From the NCBI GenBank assembly GCA_022495995.1, contig JAFEMH010001484.1, forward strand, positions 310,001 through 374,000: a stretch of 64,000 nucleotides of DNA. The letters run 5' to 3'. This document shows positions 34,712-47,800 of the stretch, in pieces. Within the stretch, counting starts at the first letter, position 1. The number at the start of each line of letters is the position of its first letter. A program made the translations under genes and the position numbers. Below the pieces are notes generated by a model that had not been told where the DNA came from, did not search any database, and saw nothing but the letters and a program-made list of their open reading frames with translations. This DNA comes from Adenophora triphylla var. japonica (lineage: Eukaryota > Streptophyta > Magnoliopsida > Asterales > Campanulaceae).

Positions 34712-34899
34712 GGCTCCGTTTGTTTAGCGTAAAACATTTTCCGGAAAATGATTTCCGGCAAAATATTTTCCGGAAAATGAAAATGTTTTCCGGAAAATAA
34801 GATAAAAATGAAGTTTTCCCCATTTTCTGGTGCGAAACAAACACCGGAAAATGAGGAAAATGTTTTCCGGAAAATATTTTCCCCCAAACAAACGGAGCC
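34712..34899. mobile_element. Tourist-like MITE with ATTTTCCGGAAAAT repeats
   Basis: Ends GGCTCCGTTTGTTTAG and AAACAAACGGAGCC are inverted, flanked by TAA. The 188-bp interior is built largely of the palindrome ATTTTCCGGAAAAT. It lies 3' of the last certain SKIP24 exon. Confidence 0.9.
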
Positions 34900-34922
34900 T
34901 AAGATTATGAACTGACAGCTGA

Positions 34923-36773
34923 TTAACTGAAGACATATACCCTTGTTAAGAAATGCTGATAAGAATGAAAATGAGTTAGATTCTTACAGTCGATGCATGT
35001 ATTGAACTTCCTTCGTTTCAACCTGCATTCATCAAGACTGCCGCTTGGAGTGCTGAGAGTTTTAAAGGGATGATAATTTATTGATGGCAACTGCTCCTTT
35101 GCTGCTTCAAGCCTTCTTTTCTCATCTCTCTGCCAAGACACAAGCACAGTAGTAAAAAATAATCAACTCAATGTTAGTGCACTCAAGGAATGATGCCACT
35201 CGAATATCTTTCTTTTTACTTACACGAGCCATGTGAAACCCTGCAATCTGCACATTACAAATTTTAAGCTCCATCTCAACCGCTCTTATTCGAGAGTCAA
35301 TCGATACAGCACAATTTTGAACAATCTGATTTTGCCTAGCACGAATAGCCTCTGGCTGCCACACATTCAAGGCTACTGAAGCTTGCCTAACACATAAAAA
35401 CTACAATATTTAGTAGTCCTGAATTTTGCCATACTATAATACAAACACAGAAGACAGAACCATTCTTTTGAACCGTCTGAAACAAAAATGTCTAATCCAA
35501 ATTTTTTTTTTAGAAAAGAGCCTAGTCCAATATATAACATGATTATTATATCTTCTACACATGTCCAAATGAACATCGCCTAGAAAGACAAAAAATCTGA
35601 AGCCAAACGCAGAACCCCAGTAAGATCTGAAAGAAATCGTGAAACTAATTTGTAAACCTAAAGGGAAACATTTTAGAGAAGTGGTAAAGTGAGGAGAAAT
35701 TGGTAGTGGATGGGTGTGTGAAATGCCAAAATTAACAAGTACTCTAGTGGGAAGATGAACTCCAATTAGGACATATACATGCTGAAGGAGCAGATCATCC
35801 ACAACACTGGTCGTGGCTAAGACATACAATAATCAATTCACAGCAAAGCGGAGCAAGGCAACTCGGCAATCCCACTTAGGACATCGATTGATCAACATTC
35901 TTCCAAGATAGGCCTCTACGGCCTATCTGCATCAAGTTTGATGGCCCCAACCCAAGCAGCCTAAGAGAAGCTTGCCCTAAAAAAAGTATGGTCGTGCTCA
36001 AATCCGCGAGATTACTACACATAGCAGATAACACTGGCTTCTCTCACCACAAGGCATGGCATATTGGTATATCACCAGCCACCATAAAAATAGAGAAATG
36101 GCTTCAAAATACAATCCTTAAGTGACCCCCAGCTTAAATGATAACTCTGCAGTTATCTAGACACTGGATTCTACCCCCTAACTGTGCACACCTTGTGTGA
36201 TGACCTTCACAGTTAAACTTATAGTCGTAAGGTGTAGTAATAGTAGTAGTGTTACCTGACTTTGTGTAAGTTTGATAACTCTGCATGTGTGGCTATCATC
36301 TTATTAGTCTCCTCCACCAATTGGAGCTCTATCTCGCGGAGCTTCCTTGAGTGTACGCTGATCTGACTCTCAATCCTGAGAACCGCTCTTCGATGTGCCA
36401 AAAGCTTTCTGGCTCTGTCCTTCTCAAATCTGACACAAACATTTGATTATGTTATTGATGAATCAAAATCAATTAACCAGGAACAAGTATTGACATGAAC
36501 ATAAATTAATAAGTACCTGAATTCGTAAATAGATTTGGGGGAAGGGTTTGGATCGGTGGGATGGTGTTGGGTAGCAGTAGAAGAAGAAGAAGAAGGAAAA
36601 TCGGAAGAGAGTAAGTGAGTCCATAAGGCGTCTTCGGTAGAGAGACGATTGAGTAATCTGCAACTGATTGAAACACAACAGAGATCTCTGTAATTGAGAA
36701 TTGAAGACTCCATCGTTCCCAATTCCAATATTCTTCTCCATAATTCCTCCGGTAATCTTCCGTTTGTCAACAT
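34923..36773 (-). CDS. SKIP24: F-box protein SKIP24
   Basis: Substrate-recognition subunit that joins SKP1 in an SCF ubiquitin ligase. Minus-strand exons are 36773-36517, 36429-36256, 35386-35224 and 35129 onward; the first three total 594 nt and join in frame. The N-terminal F-box is LPEELWRRILELG to DALWTHLL (about residues 7-52). A coiled-coil helix follows (RARKLLAHRRAVLRIES to LSNLHKVR). Next comes the SKIP24-specific block ASVALNVWQPEAIRARQ, and then YHPFKTL and KRRKFNTCIDC. The C-terminus is uncertain. Reading through the donor at 34987 ends at a stop codon at 34925-34923 (266 residues), whereas splicing to the next acceptor produces an immediate stop. The ATG is the first in frame and directly precedes the F-box. 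Confidence 0.87.
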
Positions 36774-37183
36774 CGAATCCCTTCCCCAGTTCTCTGCTCG
36801 TTTATTTGCAATATTTGGAGAATCAAAGGCATAAATCTATTTAAAGTCCTTCGGTAAGAACATTAGGCTAATAGTGCTGAAGACCCTAGGGTTTGAGTTG
36901 AGCCAGACGTAAAGTTATAAAAGCTTTTATTTTAAATGTAAAAATGGGGAGTAACCATCGAAATTTGACCGGCAGAGTGAGACTAATTATTCAAGGCATT
37001 TTTTTTGTCCTTCTTTTATTTGAGATATGGTGAGTCAAATCTTACGATTCACTTTTCGACGTGTAGAGTCGCCTTTCATTCTTGGCCTACCATTGTCCCT
37101 CAATTACACAAATTTTTTATCAAAATTCAATCAAGTTAATAAATAAATAATATGCAACATTTATATTGAATTAAAAATATATA
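36774..37183. promoter_or_regulatory. SKIP24 5'UTR and promoter region
   Basis: Upstream region read toward lower coordinates. No clear TATA box recognised. A divergent promoter for a + strand gene may share the space up to 37.8 kb. Confidence 0.4.
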
Positions 37184-37436
37184 CTCCCTCCATCCCATTA
37201 CAAAGAGGAAATTTACTGTTTGCGCGGAGATTAAGCAAAAAAATAATGATATAAATGTTGTGAGTGTAAAAGTAAAATAGGAGAGAGAATGAGTGGAGGG
37301 AATAGTAAATTATAATGGTGTTGTGAGTATTAAAATAATGATAGGAGAGAGAATGAGTGGAGGGAATAGTGAATTTGTGGTTCGTAATGAGACGGAAAAA
37401 AAGGAATATTTGTGGTTTGTAATGGGACGGAGGTAG
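37184..37436. mobile_element. Stowaway-like MITE
   Basis: Ends CTCCCTCCATCCCATTACAA and TTTGTAATGGGACGGAGGTAG are inverted, with TA on both sides. Confidence 0.88.
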
Positions 37437-37739
37437 TACTTGATTTACGTAATTTCAATAAATTCTTAGTGAATTAAACGAAAATCAGGGACATAAATTT
37501 CTCAAAAAGACAATAGGAGATCCAATGCAATTTAATAAGCCCAAAATTAGGAAAAATGAAGCTAAAAAATATTGAGAACTCGAACCCTTTTACTCTTTTC
37601 TGGCTTCATAAGAAATGAAGATTCCTCTTCATTGGCCAGCTCAAATCAAAACAGGTAGGTGACCTGCAAATATTTTGAAAATGAAAATTATGTTTTCTAG
37701 TCCAAAGAAAAACCCTTCCTCTTATACATTCCCCCTTTC

Positions 37740-38233
37740 ATAACTTATTTCCCACACGCTCTCTCTCTCTCACACACAGTCACTCCGCCTCCCCAAACTC
37801 TGCTCCGATCAAACGGTCACTTCCCTAGATGTTCAGAAAATCGTCTCAAAGCTCTCTTCTGATAAAGCCAAACTCTAAGACGTAACTTCTCATCTCTCGT
37901 TCCTCTATTTTGTTTTAAATTTTTTATGCTCATTTGATTTAGGGTTTTATTTTGATTATGTGAAATTACTATGAATTAGGATTTGTTTTAATTTCGTGAA
38001 ATTACTTTGAATTAAGTTTCATTTTGATTTCGTGAAATTACTTTGAAATTAGGGTTTATTTTTTATTTTATGAAATTACTTTGAATTAGGGTTTATTTTT
38101 ATTAATTAAATTGGGAGGTGATTGAATTGTTGAATATCTGGCTAAAAGGAAAAAAAATATGTTAGTCTCTTAGTGGTTTTTTTTCATTGCAAGAGTTTTT
38201 GGTCATGTAACTTCTGTCCTGTCCCCCCTGCCC
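37740..38233 (+). other. Possible first exon of a gene cut off by Copia-3
   Basis: A CT-rich leader ('cacacgctctctctctctcac') precedes an ATG at 37828. The frame MFRKSSQSSLLIKPNSKT runs to a splice-donor-like GTAACT at about 37882. A T-rich intron-like tract follows until Copia-3 inserts at 38234. The layout looks like the 5' end of a plant gene with a long first intron. I recognise no protein. If real, its other exons lie beyond 60855, where I found none. Confidence 0.3.
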
Positions 38234-39631
38234 TGTTGGATTTTATGGGTCCATGCACAGCGGAATTAAGCATCAAATTAACACAAAACTCAAGCCCTAA
38301 GATCCGTTCTATACGATTAAATTGAATTCCTATGAGATAGAATTTACCAACCTTAATTGCTTTCCGGTCTTGAGCTATCGAACAATTTATTGGTGTGATT
38401 TTGAATCACAATCTTCAATCATCAAAACCTTTTGAATTTTCGATTGGAACTCTAGGCCTTGATCGTCAAACAAACGAAGACCCTCTATTGTTGTATCCAC
38501 ACGTAAGAATGAACCAAAAACGATTTCTTGATGATTGCTAGATCAAAACCTTGAAGAATATTGAGAGTATTTTGTTATGATTTTTCTTTGAAAATTTCGG
38601 CCAGACCATTAGGGTTAACAGACCTCTCATATTTATACTACTTTAGTATGAATATGTTTCCTAATCAAATTAGGAGACCAGGCTGTCAAAACGCGTCTGG
38701 TGGCTAGTTATGTCGCGTGACATAACTAGCCAGTGGCTAGTTATGTCGCGTGACATACTTAGCCAGTTGGCTAAGTATGTCGCGTGACAAACGTTGCCAT
38801 ATGCAGGAACTCTCAATCATTCTTCCTTTGGTTTAACCAATTCATTCTAGTTGTGTGTGACCCAATAGGATTATATTATGTTGGCAATGAGTTCGATCAT
38901 ATCGACTCTCATAAGACAAAAGCGGACTCTAGCAAGCCATTATGTCTACCCAATAATATAACGTAAGAGTTCACGTTTCCAATGGTACACTTCCATTTCT
39001 CCCTTTGTCTCACGATGTTATATTGAACACAAGTCATGGTCCACGTCAACTTGTATCTGTTCAATGCTTTCTCGACATTGAGTATAATGATAATCCAATC
39101 GCATTGGGGTGTGGCCACACGCTTTCATCATTATCACTCATCGAGGGGCCCAAGCAAAACATCTCTCTTCCGAGGGACAAATTCCATCTTGACTTATCAT
39201 CCTTCCCATCATGAATCCGATCATGCCAAAGATAGCCTTTATAGATATCGTGTTAAGATATCGTTTGACTAAAATCAAACATAACTTTCATCATATGTAA
39301 GGTCATGATAATCTCAGGTCTAGGGACTAAATGAAGTGACCATATGAGATTTAATTATGACATTTGACCATGACATAAATCTCATACGGGTCAAGTCCAG
39401 TCACTTGTTCTCTAACAAGTACCCATAATTTCAATGTGCATCTCTATGCATATAATCATCATATGATTATCCATTGACAATTATACTAATTATTCTCTTA
39501 ATAATTAGGGAGGAGATTATTACAATAAATATGCAAACTATATAATAATCAAATAATAAACATAAACGATAAAGATGATACATAACGGTTTTCAGTTAAA
39601 CATAACTAAAGCCTAGGGCATTACACCAACA
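38234..39631 (-). repeat. Copia-3 3' LTR
   Basis: TGTTGGATTTTATGGG to TTACACCAACA on the + strand. The minus-strand TATA box (TATAAATA) is at 38637-38630. Near-palindromes with arms GGCTAGTTATGTC around GCGT lie upstream of it on the sense strand, at 38702-38731, 38735-38764 and a partial copy from 38769. Confidence 0.94.
38702..38792. promoter_or_regulatory. Near-palindrome cluster in Copia-3 U3
   Basis: The first copy is a 30-bp inverted repeat: 13-bp arms around GCGT. The second has a changed right arm (CATACTTAGCC) and the third keeps GTCGCGTGACA. The same cluster is at 59935-60010 in the other LTR, and related copies are in the internal leader at 59113-59222. Confidence 0.8.
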
Positions 39632-40569
39632 GTCTCCCACTTGCACTAGGCTCCATTTATGTATCTAATACTCATGGATTTAACATGACCATCATGCTTC
39701 TGCCTGTGCGAGGGTTTTTGTTAGTGAATCCCTTATGTCATCATCGGTTGATACTTTGTATATTTTAACGTCTTCTCATTCTTTATGAATTCCTCGAAAA
39801 ACGTCTAAGTGAGTGTTTGGATCGCTGTTGTGACCTTGGTTCCATTGATTGCACAAATGGTACCACAATTGTCATAACAAAAGTTTCACCGATTAGTGAT
39901 ACTTGGAACATTTCCAAAATACTAATGAACTTTTGATCCAAACTGCCTCTTTTGGCTACATCATATGTTGCTAAAATTCGGCCTTAGTAGTAGAATTGGC
40001 TACAATTTCTGCTTGGAACTCTTCCAATCAAAACTGCACCTCTAATAAGCATAAACACAAATCCTAATTGCGATTTTAAAATAACTTTGTTAGTTTGGAA
40101 GCTAGCATCTATGTAACCCTTACAACAAGATTAACTTCCAATCTTTCAAATCCCAAGAACATATCCTTAGTTCTTCTTAAGTACTTAAGGATCATCTTGA
40201 CTGCCATCCAATGGTTTACATCGGGATCAGATTGGTATCGACTCATCATGCTTAGAGCATATGAGATGCCGAGTCTAGTATAAATCATGGCGTACACGAC
40301 AGATCCAAATGCCGAAGCATATGGAACTTCATTCATTTCCCTTTTGCTCATCAGTTGTCATAAGACAATGAATATTGCTAAGAGAAATACCATGACCCAT
40401 TGACAAGCTATTCTTCTTAGACCCTTCTAAGAATCTTGTCAATGTGAACACTTTGACTCAAACCAATTTATCTTTCTAGATCTATCTCTATAGATCTTGA
40501 TGCCAAGGATGTAAGTGGCTTCACCCATATCTTTCATTGAGAAACCTTTCCTTGACCAAGACTTAACAG
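39632..40569 (-). pseudogene. Copia-3 RT C-terminus and RNase H (distal part)
   Basis: Directly after the 3' LTR comes the inverted purine tract (gtctcccacttgcactagg, 39632-39650). The minus strand then encodes decayed RNase H and the end of RT: SWSRKGFSMKDMGEATYIL, then MNEVPYASAFGSVVYAMIYT and SRYQSDPDVNHW. These match Copia-1 residues closely. Interrupted at 40570 by the Sirevirus; the protein resumes at 55211. Confidence 0.82.
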
Positions 40570-42011
40570 TGTTAGTCAAATATATGCTTAGGTTTAGAAT
40601 TGCTTAAACCAATCACAACAAGCATTAATGTGGACCCCTAATTTTAATTAGACCCAATAGAATTTTTCTATGTATGATAGGTCCCCTTAATGCTAGTGCC
40701 AGTGTTTTTATTTCATGTAATTTTCTCAAGATCTTGAAGACTTGAAGATGTGAAGATTTGCTCCCATGATATTTTCTGTGAGTTACTCGGTTTGCCACCC
40801 TAACCGGTTGAATTCCTAACCGCTATGTCAACCTAACCGGTTGCCTACCTAGCCGATGTAACCTTCACAGGTTGCATCCTATCCTTTGCCGGTTAAGGCT
40901 TCCTCAGCAAGCTTTCCTCAGCCTAGCCTAACCGAAGCATTTATTGCTCCCAACTACCCAGCAACCCCTTTAGCTAAAGTTGGTAAGGCAAGCATGCTGA
41001 ATAGACGCTGAAGTGACATTCCTGCGGCTGTCAGAAGCTCAAAATAGATTGTCAAAATGACCAGTACTCACATCCTTTCAACCACTCAAGGAAAATCTTC
41101 TCTCTCCTATCTCAGGCATTTAATGCAAAGATCCTTCAATTCAAAGGCATGCCTGATCAAGTCATCATTGCAACCTCTTCAAAGACAACGGCTCCTTTTC
41201 AAAGTTCTCTATAAATAGCTTCCCTGGAGCATTGAAGAAGGTTGGTGCATTTATGATTCTTGAGAGTGAGTTGCTCTGAACTACCATTCTGCAAACTCCA
41301 TAGTTCAAAGCATTCAATTCAAGTCCCCTTATTCACAAGACATCTCTGTAGGACTTATACACTGTGCACCTCAATCAATATTGTAGTGTTCCTTCATTAG
41401 ACTACTTTTGGAACACATTGATTGATTCACACACAACACCCTAGAGAAATCACCAACTTGTGAGCACATCTCTAGAAAACACCAGGTCTTTATTGTAGCA
41501 CGATCCGTTAGTGGTCACCTTTAGTTTGGCGACCTTCAATCATTGGCTTGCAACTTGTAATAGGTAGATACCATTAATATAGTAGTGCACTTTCACAAAT
41601 CCAAGTTCGACCAAACTTGGTAGAGGACGTAGCAGCTTATTTAACACCGTGAACCTCTTCAATCAATGTGTCATTCTTCTCGTGTGTTTGTTTATTTCGT
41701 GTTGTTGTAATCGGTTGACATTCTCTCAATCGGTCACAACCTATTGACTCAACCTACCGCTCAACTTGTTTGTCTTACTTGGAAATATAATTTGTCATGT
41801 TTGCATAAGGATTTTTAACGTACTGCTTTTGAAAACTCTACCTAACCTGTTGTAAACCTAGCCTAACCATAATTCCGCTGTGCAAAACTAATCTAACGGT
41901 TAGCAAGTGTGTTTTATTCAACCTTTCATAAAGACTAAGAGTTTTTAAGCAAAAGTTTTAATCGTGCTATTCACCCCTCTAGCCTCGTTTCCTACCATTC
42001 AGGACCTAACA
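40570..42011 (+). repeat. Sirevirus 5' LTR
   Basis: TGTTAGTCAAATATATGC to CAGGACCTAACA. TATA box TATAAATA at 41210-41217. A cluster of CTAACCGGTT/AGCCGA/CCGGTTA motifs lies at about 40795-40950. Differences from the 3' LTR sit mostly at CAG/CTG sites. Confidence 0.92.
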
Positions 42012-42030
42012 ATTGGTATCGTAGCTTGCA
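42012..42030 (+). other. Primer binding site region of the Sirevirus
   Basis: ATTGGTATCGTAGC follows the LTR. It is a one- or two-base variant of the tRNA-Met primer site TTGGTATCAGAGC. Confidence 0.65.
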
Positions 42031-42082
42031 ATTTTCGAAAATTATTTTTCCAAGCTTAACCGCTTGAATTGCCAATTCCAAA

Positions 42083-44760
42083 ATGGCGGGAAAAATCATG
42101 CAAACATACAACTTGACATCCGTTCCCATGTTGAACGATAACGAATTTCCAAGATGGAAAAACGTAATCATGCGGTACTTAGATTCAATAGATGATAGGT
42201 TAACTACCGTAGTCGAGATGGTCCAATGACACCCCGAAAATCAATCTTGCAACAAGAGCACCCAAAACTCCTCTCATGGATCATGCAGATAGAGAGTCTC
42301 GAACAAGACTTTGAGGTTTATGAAACTTATGTGCCAAAACCAAGAGAAGAATGGACTCGAGGATGACAAACTTTGTGATTCCTTGGACCGAAAAGCCTTG
42401 CACATCATAACCTCAGACTTGATGACACATCGTACAAACAAGTACAATGCTATGAGACCGCTCAACAAGTATGGCAAAGTCTTCTCGTATACTTTGAAGG
42501 AGATCAAGTGGCCAAGGACAACAGACTCTACAAAAGCGTTGCCGAGTTTGAGTCCTTCAAGAAGAATCCAAATGAGACAATGAAGGAAACGTACGACCGA
42601 TTCTCGAGGTGAGTAACTCCCGTGCATCTTTAGGTAGAATCTATACCATGAAAGACCTAAACATGAGATTCCTCAATTCTCTTGGAGACTTGTGGCATGT
42701 GAAGGTTGCTATTTTGAAAGAATGCCGTGATTTGAATACTACTCATATCCGTAACATTGTGTCTACTTTGTTTCTATATGAGGAAGAGCTCAACCTACTG
42801 AGTGGAGTTCAAAAACAATTTAAAAATCTATCTCTCGCCAATCGACCGAGATCTTCCCCGGTTCTTCTATGCTTACCACCAAATTACCACCAATGACTCT
42901 CCCTCAACATCTCGGCCTCAACCAACTCTAGCCAATACCTCTTCTAACACACCTCTTGAGGTAGAGGATGAATTTGCCGCATTCGCCGAAACTACGTAAA
43001 GTTTAAGGATTTTAAGAAATCCCACAAAGAAATCATTTCAACCCAAAGCCTCATCCTTCCATAGATCTGGGAATTTCCAAAAGAAAGGCCAAACCTCAAC
43101 CTCAACCGACGGAAAGAATGCCCAAGGTGAGCTTGTGTGTTACAATTGTAGAAAACCCGGCCATTTTGCCTCCAAATGCCCTCAACCTAAATATGAATTT
43201 TTGAGGAAGAAACCATTCAAGAAATTCCCTAGATCTAAATCTAAGAGTTTAGTTGCCGAGGATGGAACCGAAAAAGCTATGCCGCCTGGGTTTGAGACCG
43301 ACTCGAGAATGAAGATGCCGACTATGCCGACTCGATGAAGATGCCGATGTCGCTTTGTTGCTATGGATGGAACCTATGAAAACCCATCTCCCTGCAAACT
43401 CCTATTTTTAGACACCCCAATTCCAATGAACAATCATCCTATGTTGATCAGACTTCGCCTATGAGATCTCCCTTGACATTCTTTGATGAACCCATTTCTA
43501 CTCCCAAGGCAGATGCAGGTAACCCCTATAATTTCAAAATTTAAAACATAGGTGGATCCCTTTATGGACAGTCCAAAACCTTGCCCACTCTCAGACCGCT
43601 GATGCAACCAATCCAACCGACCTATCAAGCTCAAGCCTTGCCGATTGCTTCCTATCAACCGACGCTTGAGACCCGACCGATTCACTTAAAGCCTCTAACC
43701 GAACCAAGCCCTAAACCGATATCTTCACTACCAAATTTTGATCCCAACTTTGAACCATCATCCTCTTCCTCTCAGCCTACTGTTGACCCAATGCCAAATA
43801 TGTCAAAGTCTGAAATGGCAGAGGTGAGGAATGAGCTCTTCTCCGATTTTGAAAAATTAAATGAAGCTCACAAAATTATGGTTGATAATTTTAAAGTGAT
43901 CACTACTGAAAATGATTCTTTGAAAGCTGAAATAAAAACTTTGAAAGAAAGTAAGCTAGAGTCAGATCAGTTGAAGAAGGACAATCAAGAACTCACCGAG
44001 AGACTAAACATTTCGTTTGTCAAATTGCCGATCTTGTGTCAAGAAATAACTCTCTTCATAAAACAATTGACACGTTTTCAAAATCACGAACCTGCATGAG
44101 ACCATCATTCAAGATCGCTTATCTCCTAACCGAGATGTAACTACCGGTATAAGTTTTAACTCCAAAGAAGTGATGACATTGACAAAGAAAGACAAACCAG
44201 CTAAGGAGTCTGCCTCTCGAGAACTTGATAGGCAAATTTGATGATGCTCAATCCAAAATGATTAAGAAGGAGTTAACCAAACCTTTCAAATCTGTCCCTC
44301 ACACCTATCCTAATGGACGGGCATGATGAAAGCCTATCTAAGCAAAAACAAATCTCAATGGACCGAGGTAGCTGATCCCGAGTTAGGACAATATGTCCCA
44401 CTTAGTGATGGGAACAAAGAAAGGTGGAATTAAAATTGTTGATCATGTTGCAGGTCGTAATCCTCAACCGGTAAGGTAACCGACACCTAAGGGTATGACC
44501 GATCGACAACCCGCAGTCACCCAACCGGTAAAGGCAACCTAACCGGTAAAGCCATTCCTAAACCGATGCAACAGTTAACAAAGGTAAATCCATCACCTTC
44601 GTCCCCAAAGGATCTGTCTCGCTCAATCGCTAATCCTCTCGAAGCATTGGCAAAATTGAACATCAATTCATCTAAGCCTCCTCACCATCTTCTAATAAAT
44701 GTGTAAATTGTGGTTTTATTGGTCACAAGGCTTATGAATGCCTCTTGAAGCACCTATCCG
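42083..44760 (+). pseudogene. Sirevirus gag region, many frame breaks
   Basis: ATG 42083 starts MAGKIMQTYNL; a stop follows after about 48 codons. Recognisable blocks continue in shifting frames: KDLNMRFLNSLGDLWHVKVA, then the first zinc knuckle CYNCRKPGHFASKC (about 43137). A Pro/Gln-rich stretch follows, then a coiled coil (EVRNELFSDFEKLNEAHKIM to LKKDNQELTERLN, about 43830-44015). A second zinc knuckle CVNCGFIGHKAYEC lies near 44700. Two knuckles with an intervening coiled coil fit SIRE-type gag. At least six frameshifts or stops break it. Confidence 0.8.
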
Positions 44761-44879
44761 GACCCACCGAGTCTAAAAGCTGTGTGGCGGCTGTATGGCC
44801 GCCAAAGAGGAACTAACTCTTTGGACCCAAAAGAATAAGGGGGACCATAAGCTTACCGTTTTATTTCAGAATGCTTAAT

Positions 44880-47800
44880 GGCCTCAACCGATGCCGTAAG
44901 GATGTTTGGATTATGGACAAGTGGATGCTCTAGGCATATGATCGGGTCATGCGCGATCTCCTAACCGATCCGGAAGAAGCATCTGGTCCTCCAGCTTGTC
45001 TTTGGTGACAACGCAAAGGGTAAAATTATCGGCCGAGGATCCATCAAAAGAGGTACAAGAATTGTACGTAAGGTATCTTTGGTGGATGGTCTAAAACACA
45101 ACCTTCTATCTATTTCACAATTTTGTGACAAAGGTATGCATTGTGTTTTCAATTCTTCCAACTGCTATGTGAAAGACATTGCTACAGTGAAACACTTCTC
45201 ACCGGATATAGAAAAGGTAATGTATATGCTATAGATTTAAACAATGTCTCGAATGTTACTAATGTTTGTTTTGTAGCTAAGAACATCGTGAGAATTCCCG
45301 GCTATGGCACAAGAGACTCACCACCAACTTCAAATATCTATCCAAGCCGGCCAATAAAAATCTTGTCGCCGGCTTACCTCGTGTTCGCGATCATGGAAGG
45401 AAATGTAGAGCCTCGCCAATTGGGAAAACAACATAAAGAATCTTTCCGCAAAGAAGCCCCGCATGTCCACTTCTAGGTGCCTCCAAATGCTACATATGGA
45501 TCTGTTTGGCCCCACAACAACCGCGCTTGGGGGTAGCAGATACGCCTTGGTTGTTGTAGACGATTTCTCAAGATATACCTGGGTAGAGATGTTTGCTTCA
45601 AAAGATGATACATATGAAGTTGCTACCAGATTATTCCGTCTACTTCAAACCCAAAGAATGTGATATCATCGCATGAGATCGATAATGGAACGGAGTTCAA
45701 AAATCTTGGAATCGCTCGCACCGTGATGATCACGGAATAGACCATAATTTCTCACCGGTACACCGCAACAAAATGGTGTAGTTGAGAGAAAGAACAGACA
45801 TTGATCGAAGCCGGAAAAACAATGATATCCGAAGCTAGGCTCCCAAGTATTTTTGGGCCGAAGCTATACACACAGGCTTGCTTCACCTGCAATAGATCTT
45901 TGGTCAACAAGTTTCACAACAAGACCCCTTATGAGCCGTGGCGTGCGTAATCCCCAATATTAGTTTCTTCAAGATCTTCGGCCGCAATGCTATGTTCTTT
46001 ACAACGGTAAAGAACGCCGAGGTAAATTTGATGAAAAAGCCGATGAAGGCATTTTTGTGGGATACGCCAAGCACAAGAAGGCATTTAGAGTTTTTAATAA
46101 ACGGTTGTTGAAAATTGTTGAATCTGCTCATGTTACTTTTGATGAATTTGATTTGCTAGAGTCCGACAAGGCTCCAAATAGTACCGATAGTTCTCGTGTT
46201 TTTGAGACAGTGAAACAGATAATCAAAACTCTAATCAATCCACCAAAGATCAACGCAAATCGCCTCCAAGCTCAACCGTCGGCCTCTAGTGGTGTAACCT
46301 ATAGAGACCTAGTTGATGACTCCTTCTTTCCTCAATCGGTTAGGCAATCAATTAGTCAATCTCAACCGATCCCTTACCAACTAGTCCTCATATTACAACT
46401 CCCAATTCATCACCCGAAGCCGAACCAATTTCACCCATCAACTTACCATTTCCATCTCCAATTACCGATCACCATCATCACCACCCTCACCTAACCGATC
46501 ACCTCAACCGGTCTCCTCTCCTCAACCGATTCCACTCCTCCCATAGAAACCTTAAGACAGAATCGGTCGTGCAAGACCTACCTAGGGAAGTGAGATCGCT
46601 TAGAAATCATCCTTTAGAAAATGTTATTGGTGATGCCTTTGGACCTAGAATGACTAGAGGCCAATTAAGAAACTTAGAAGAACAACATGGTTTATTTTCC
46701 TCTGCTATGGTCTCCAACATAGAACCAAAGAAGACTGATGAAGCACTTGATGACCCCACTGGGTAGAAGCTATGCAAGAAGAGCTTAACCAGCTTGATAG
46801 ATGCAAAGTTTGGGAATTAGTGCCTAGACCTAGTGATCAAACAAAGTGATTGGTACGAAATGGGTTTATAGAAATAAATTGGATGAGTCTCGGAAAAATT
46901 ATAAGAAATAAAGCGATTAGTGGCAAAAGGATATAGACAGGAGTAAGGAATAGACTATGATGAGACTTTTGCTCCCGTAGCTAGATTAGAAGCCATTAGG
47001 TTATTTCTTGCCTATGCAGCCTACAAAGAATTTAAGCTATATCAAATGGACGTGAAAAGTGCCTTTCTCAATGGTGAACTTCAAGAGCTTGTTTATGTAG
47101 ATCAACCTCCCGGTTTTGAAGATCCTAAGAAGCCTAATCATGTCTACAAATTGAATAAAGCTTTGTACGGCCTCAAGCAAGCACCTCGAGCATGGTATGA
47201 AACTCTCTCCAAATTCCTACTTAGTGAGAAGTTTGAACGAGGTAAAATCGACACCACCTTATTTATTGCAAAGCATAATGGTCATTCATTGTTAGTTCAA
47301 ATATATGTTGATGACATAATTTTTGGATCCACTAACGAAAAATTATGCAAGAGATTTGAGAAGCTTATGCAGAGCAAATTTGAGATGAGCATGATGGGTG
47401 AGCTAACCTTTTTCCTTGGACTTCAAGTTAAGCAAACCCATGAAGGTATTTTCATCAATCAAGCCAAATATACCAAAGATCTTATCAAGAAATTTGGACT
47501 TGATTCCGCTCATCCTCAAAGCACTCCTACGGCCACAAATGTACACTTAGACAAAGACGAATCCGGTAAGAAAGTAGATATGACACTCTACCGAGGTATG
47601 ATAGGCTCTCTACTTTACTTAACCGCTAGTAGGCCGATATCATGTTTGCCGTATGTGTATGTGCTAGATTTCAAGCCGACCCTAGAGAATCTCATTTGCA
47701 AGCCGTCAAAAGAATCATTAGATATCTTGTGGGAACCGCTAACTTAGGTTTGTGGTATCCGAAAGATTCATCATTTACACTAATTGGTTATTCGATGCCG

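Noticed and set aside
35434..35829. Minus-strand 131-codon ORF as a gene
   Set aside because: It falls inside SKIP24 intron 2 and has no recognisable domain.
39005..39272. Short ORFs in the Copia-3 LTR (and copies at 60228-60495)
   Set aside because: LTR sequence with no known protein family; duplicated only because the LTR is.
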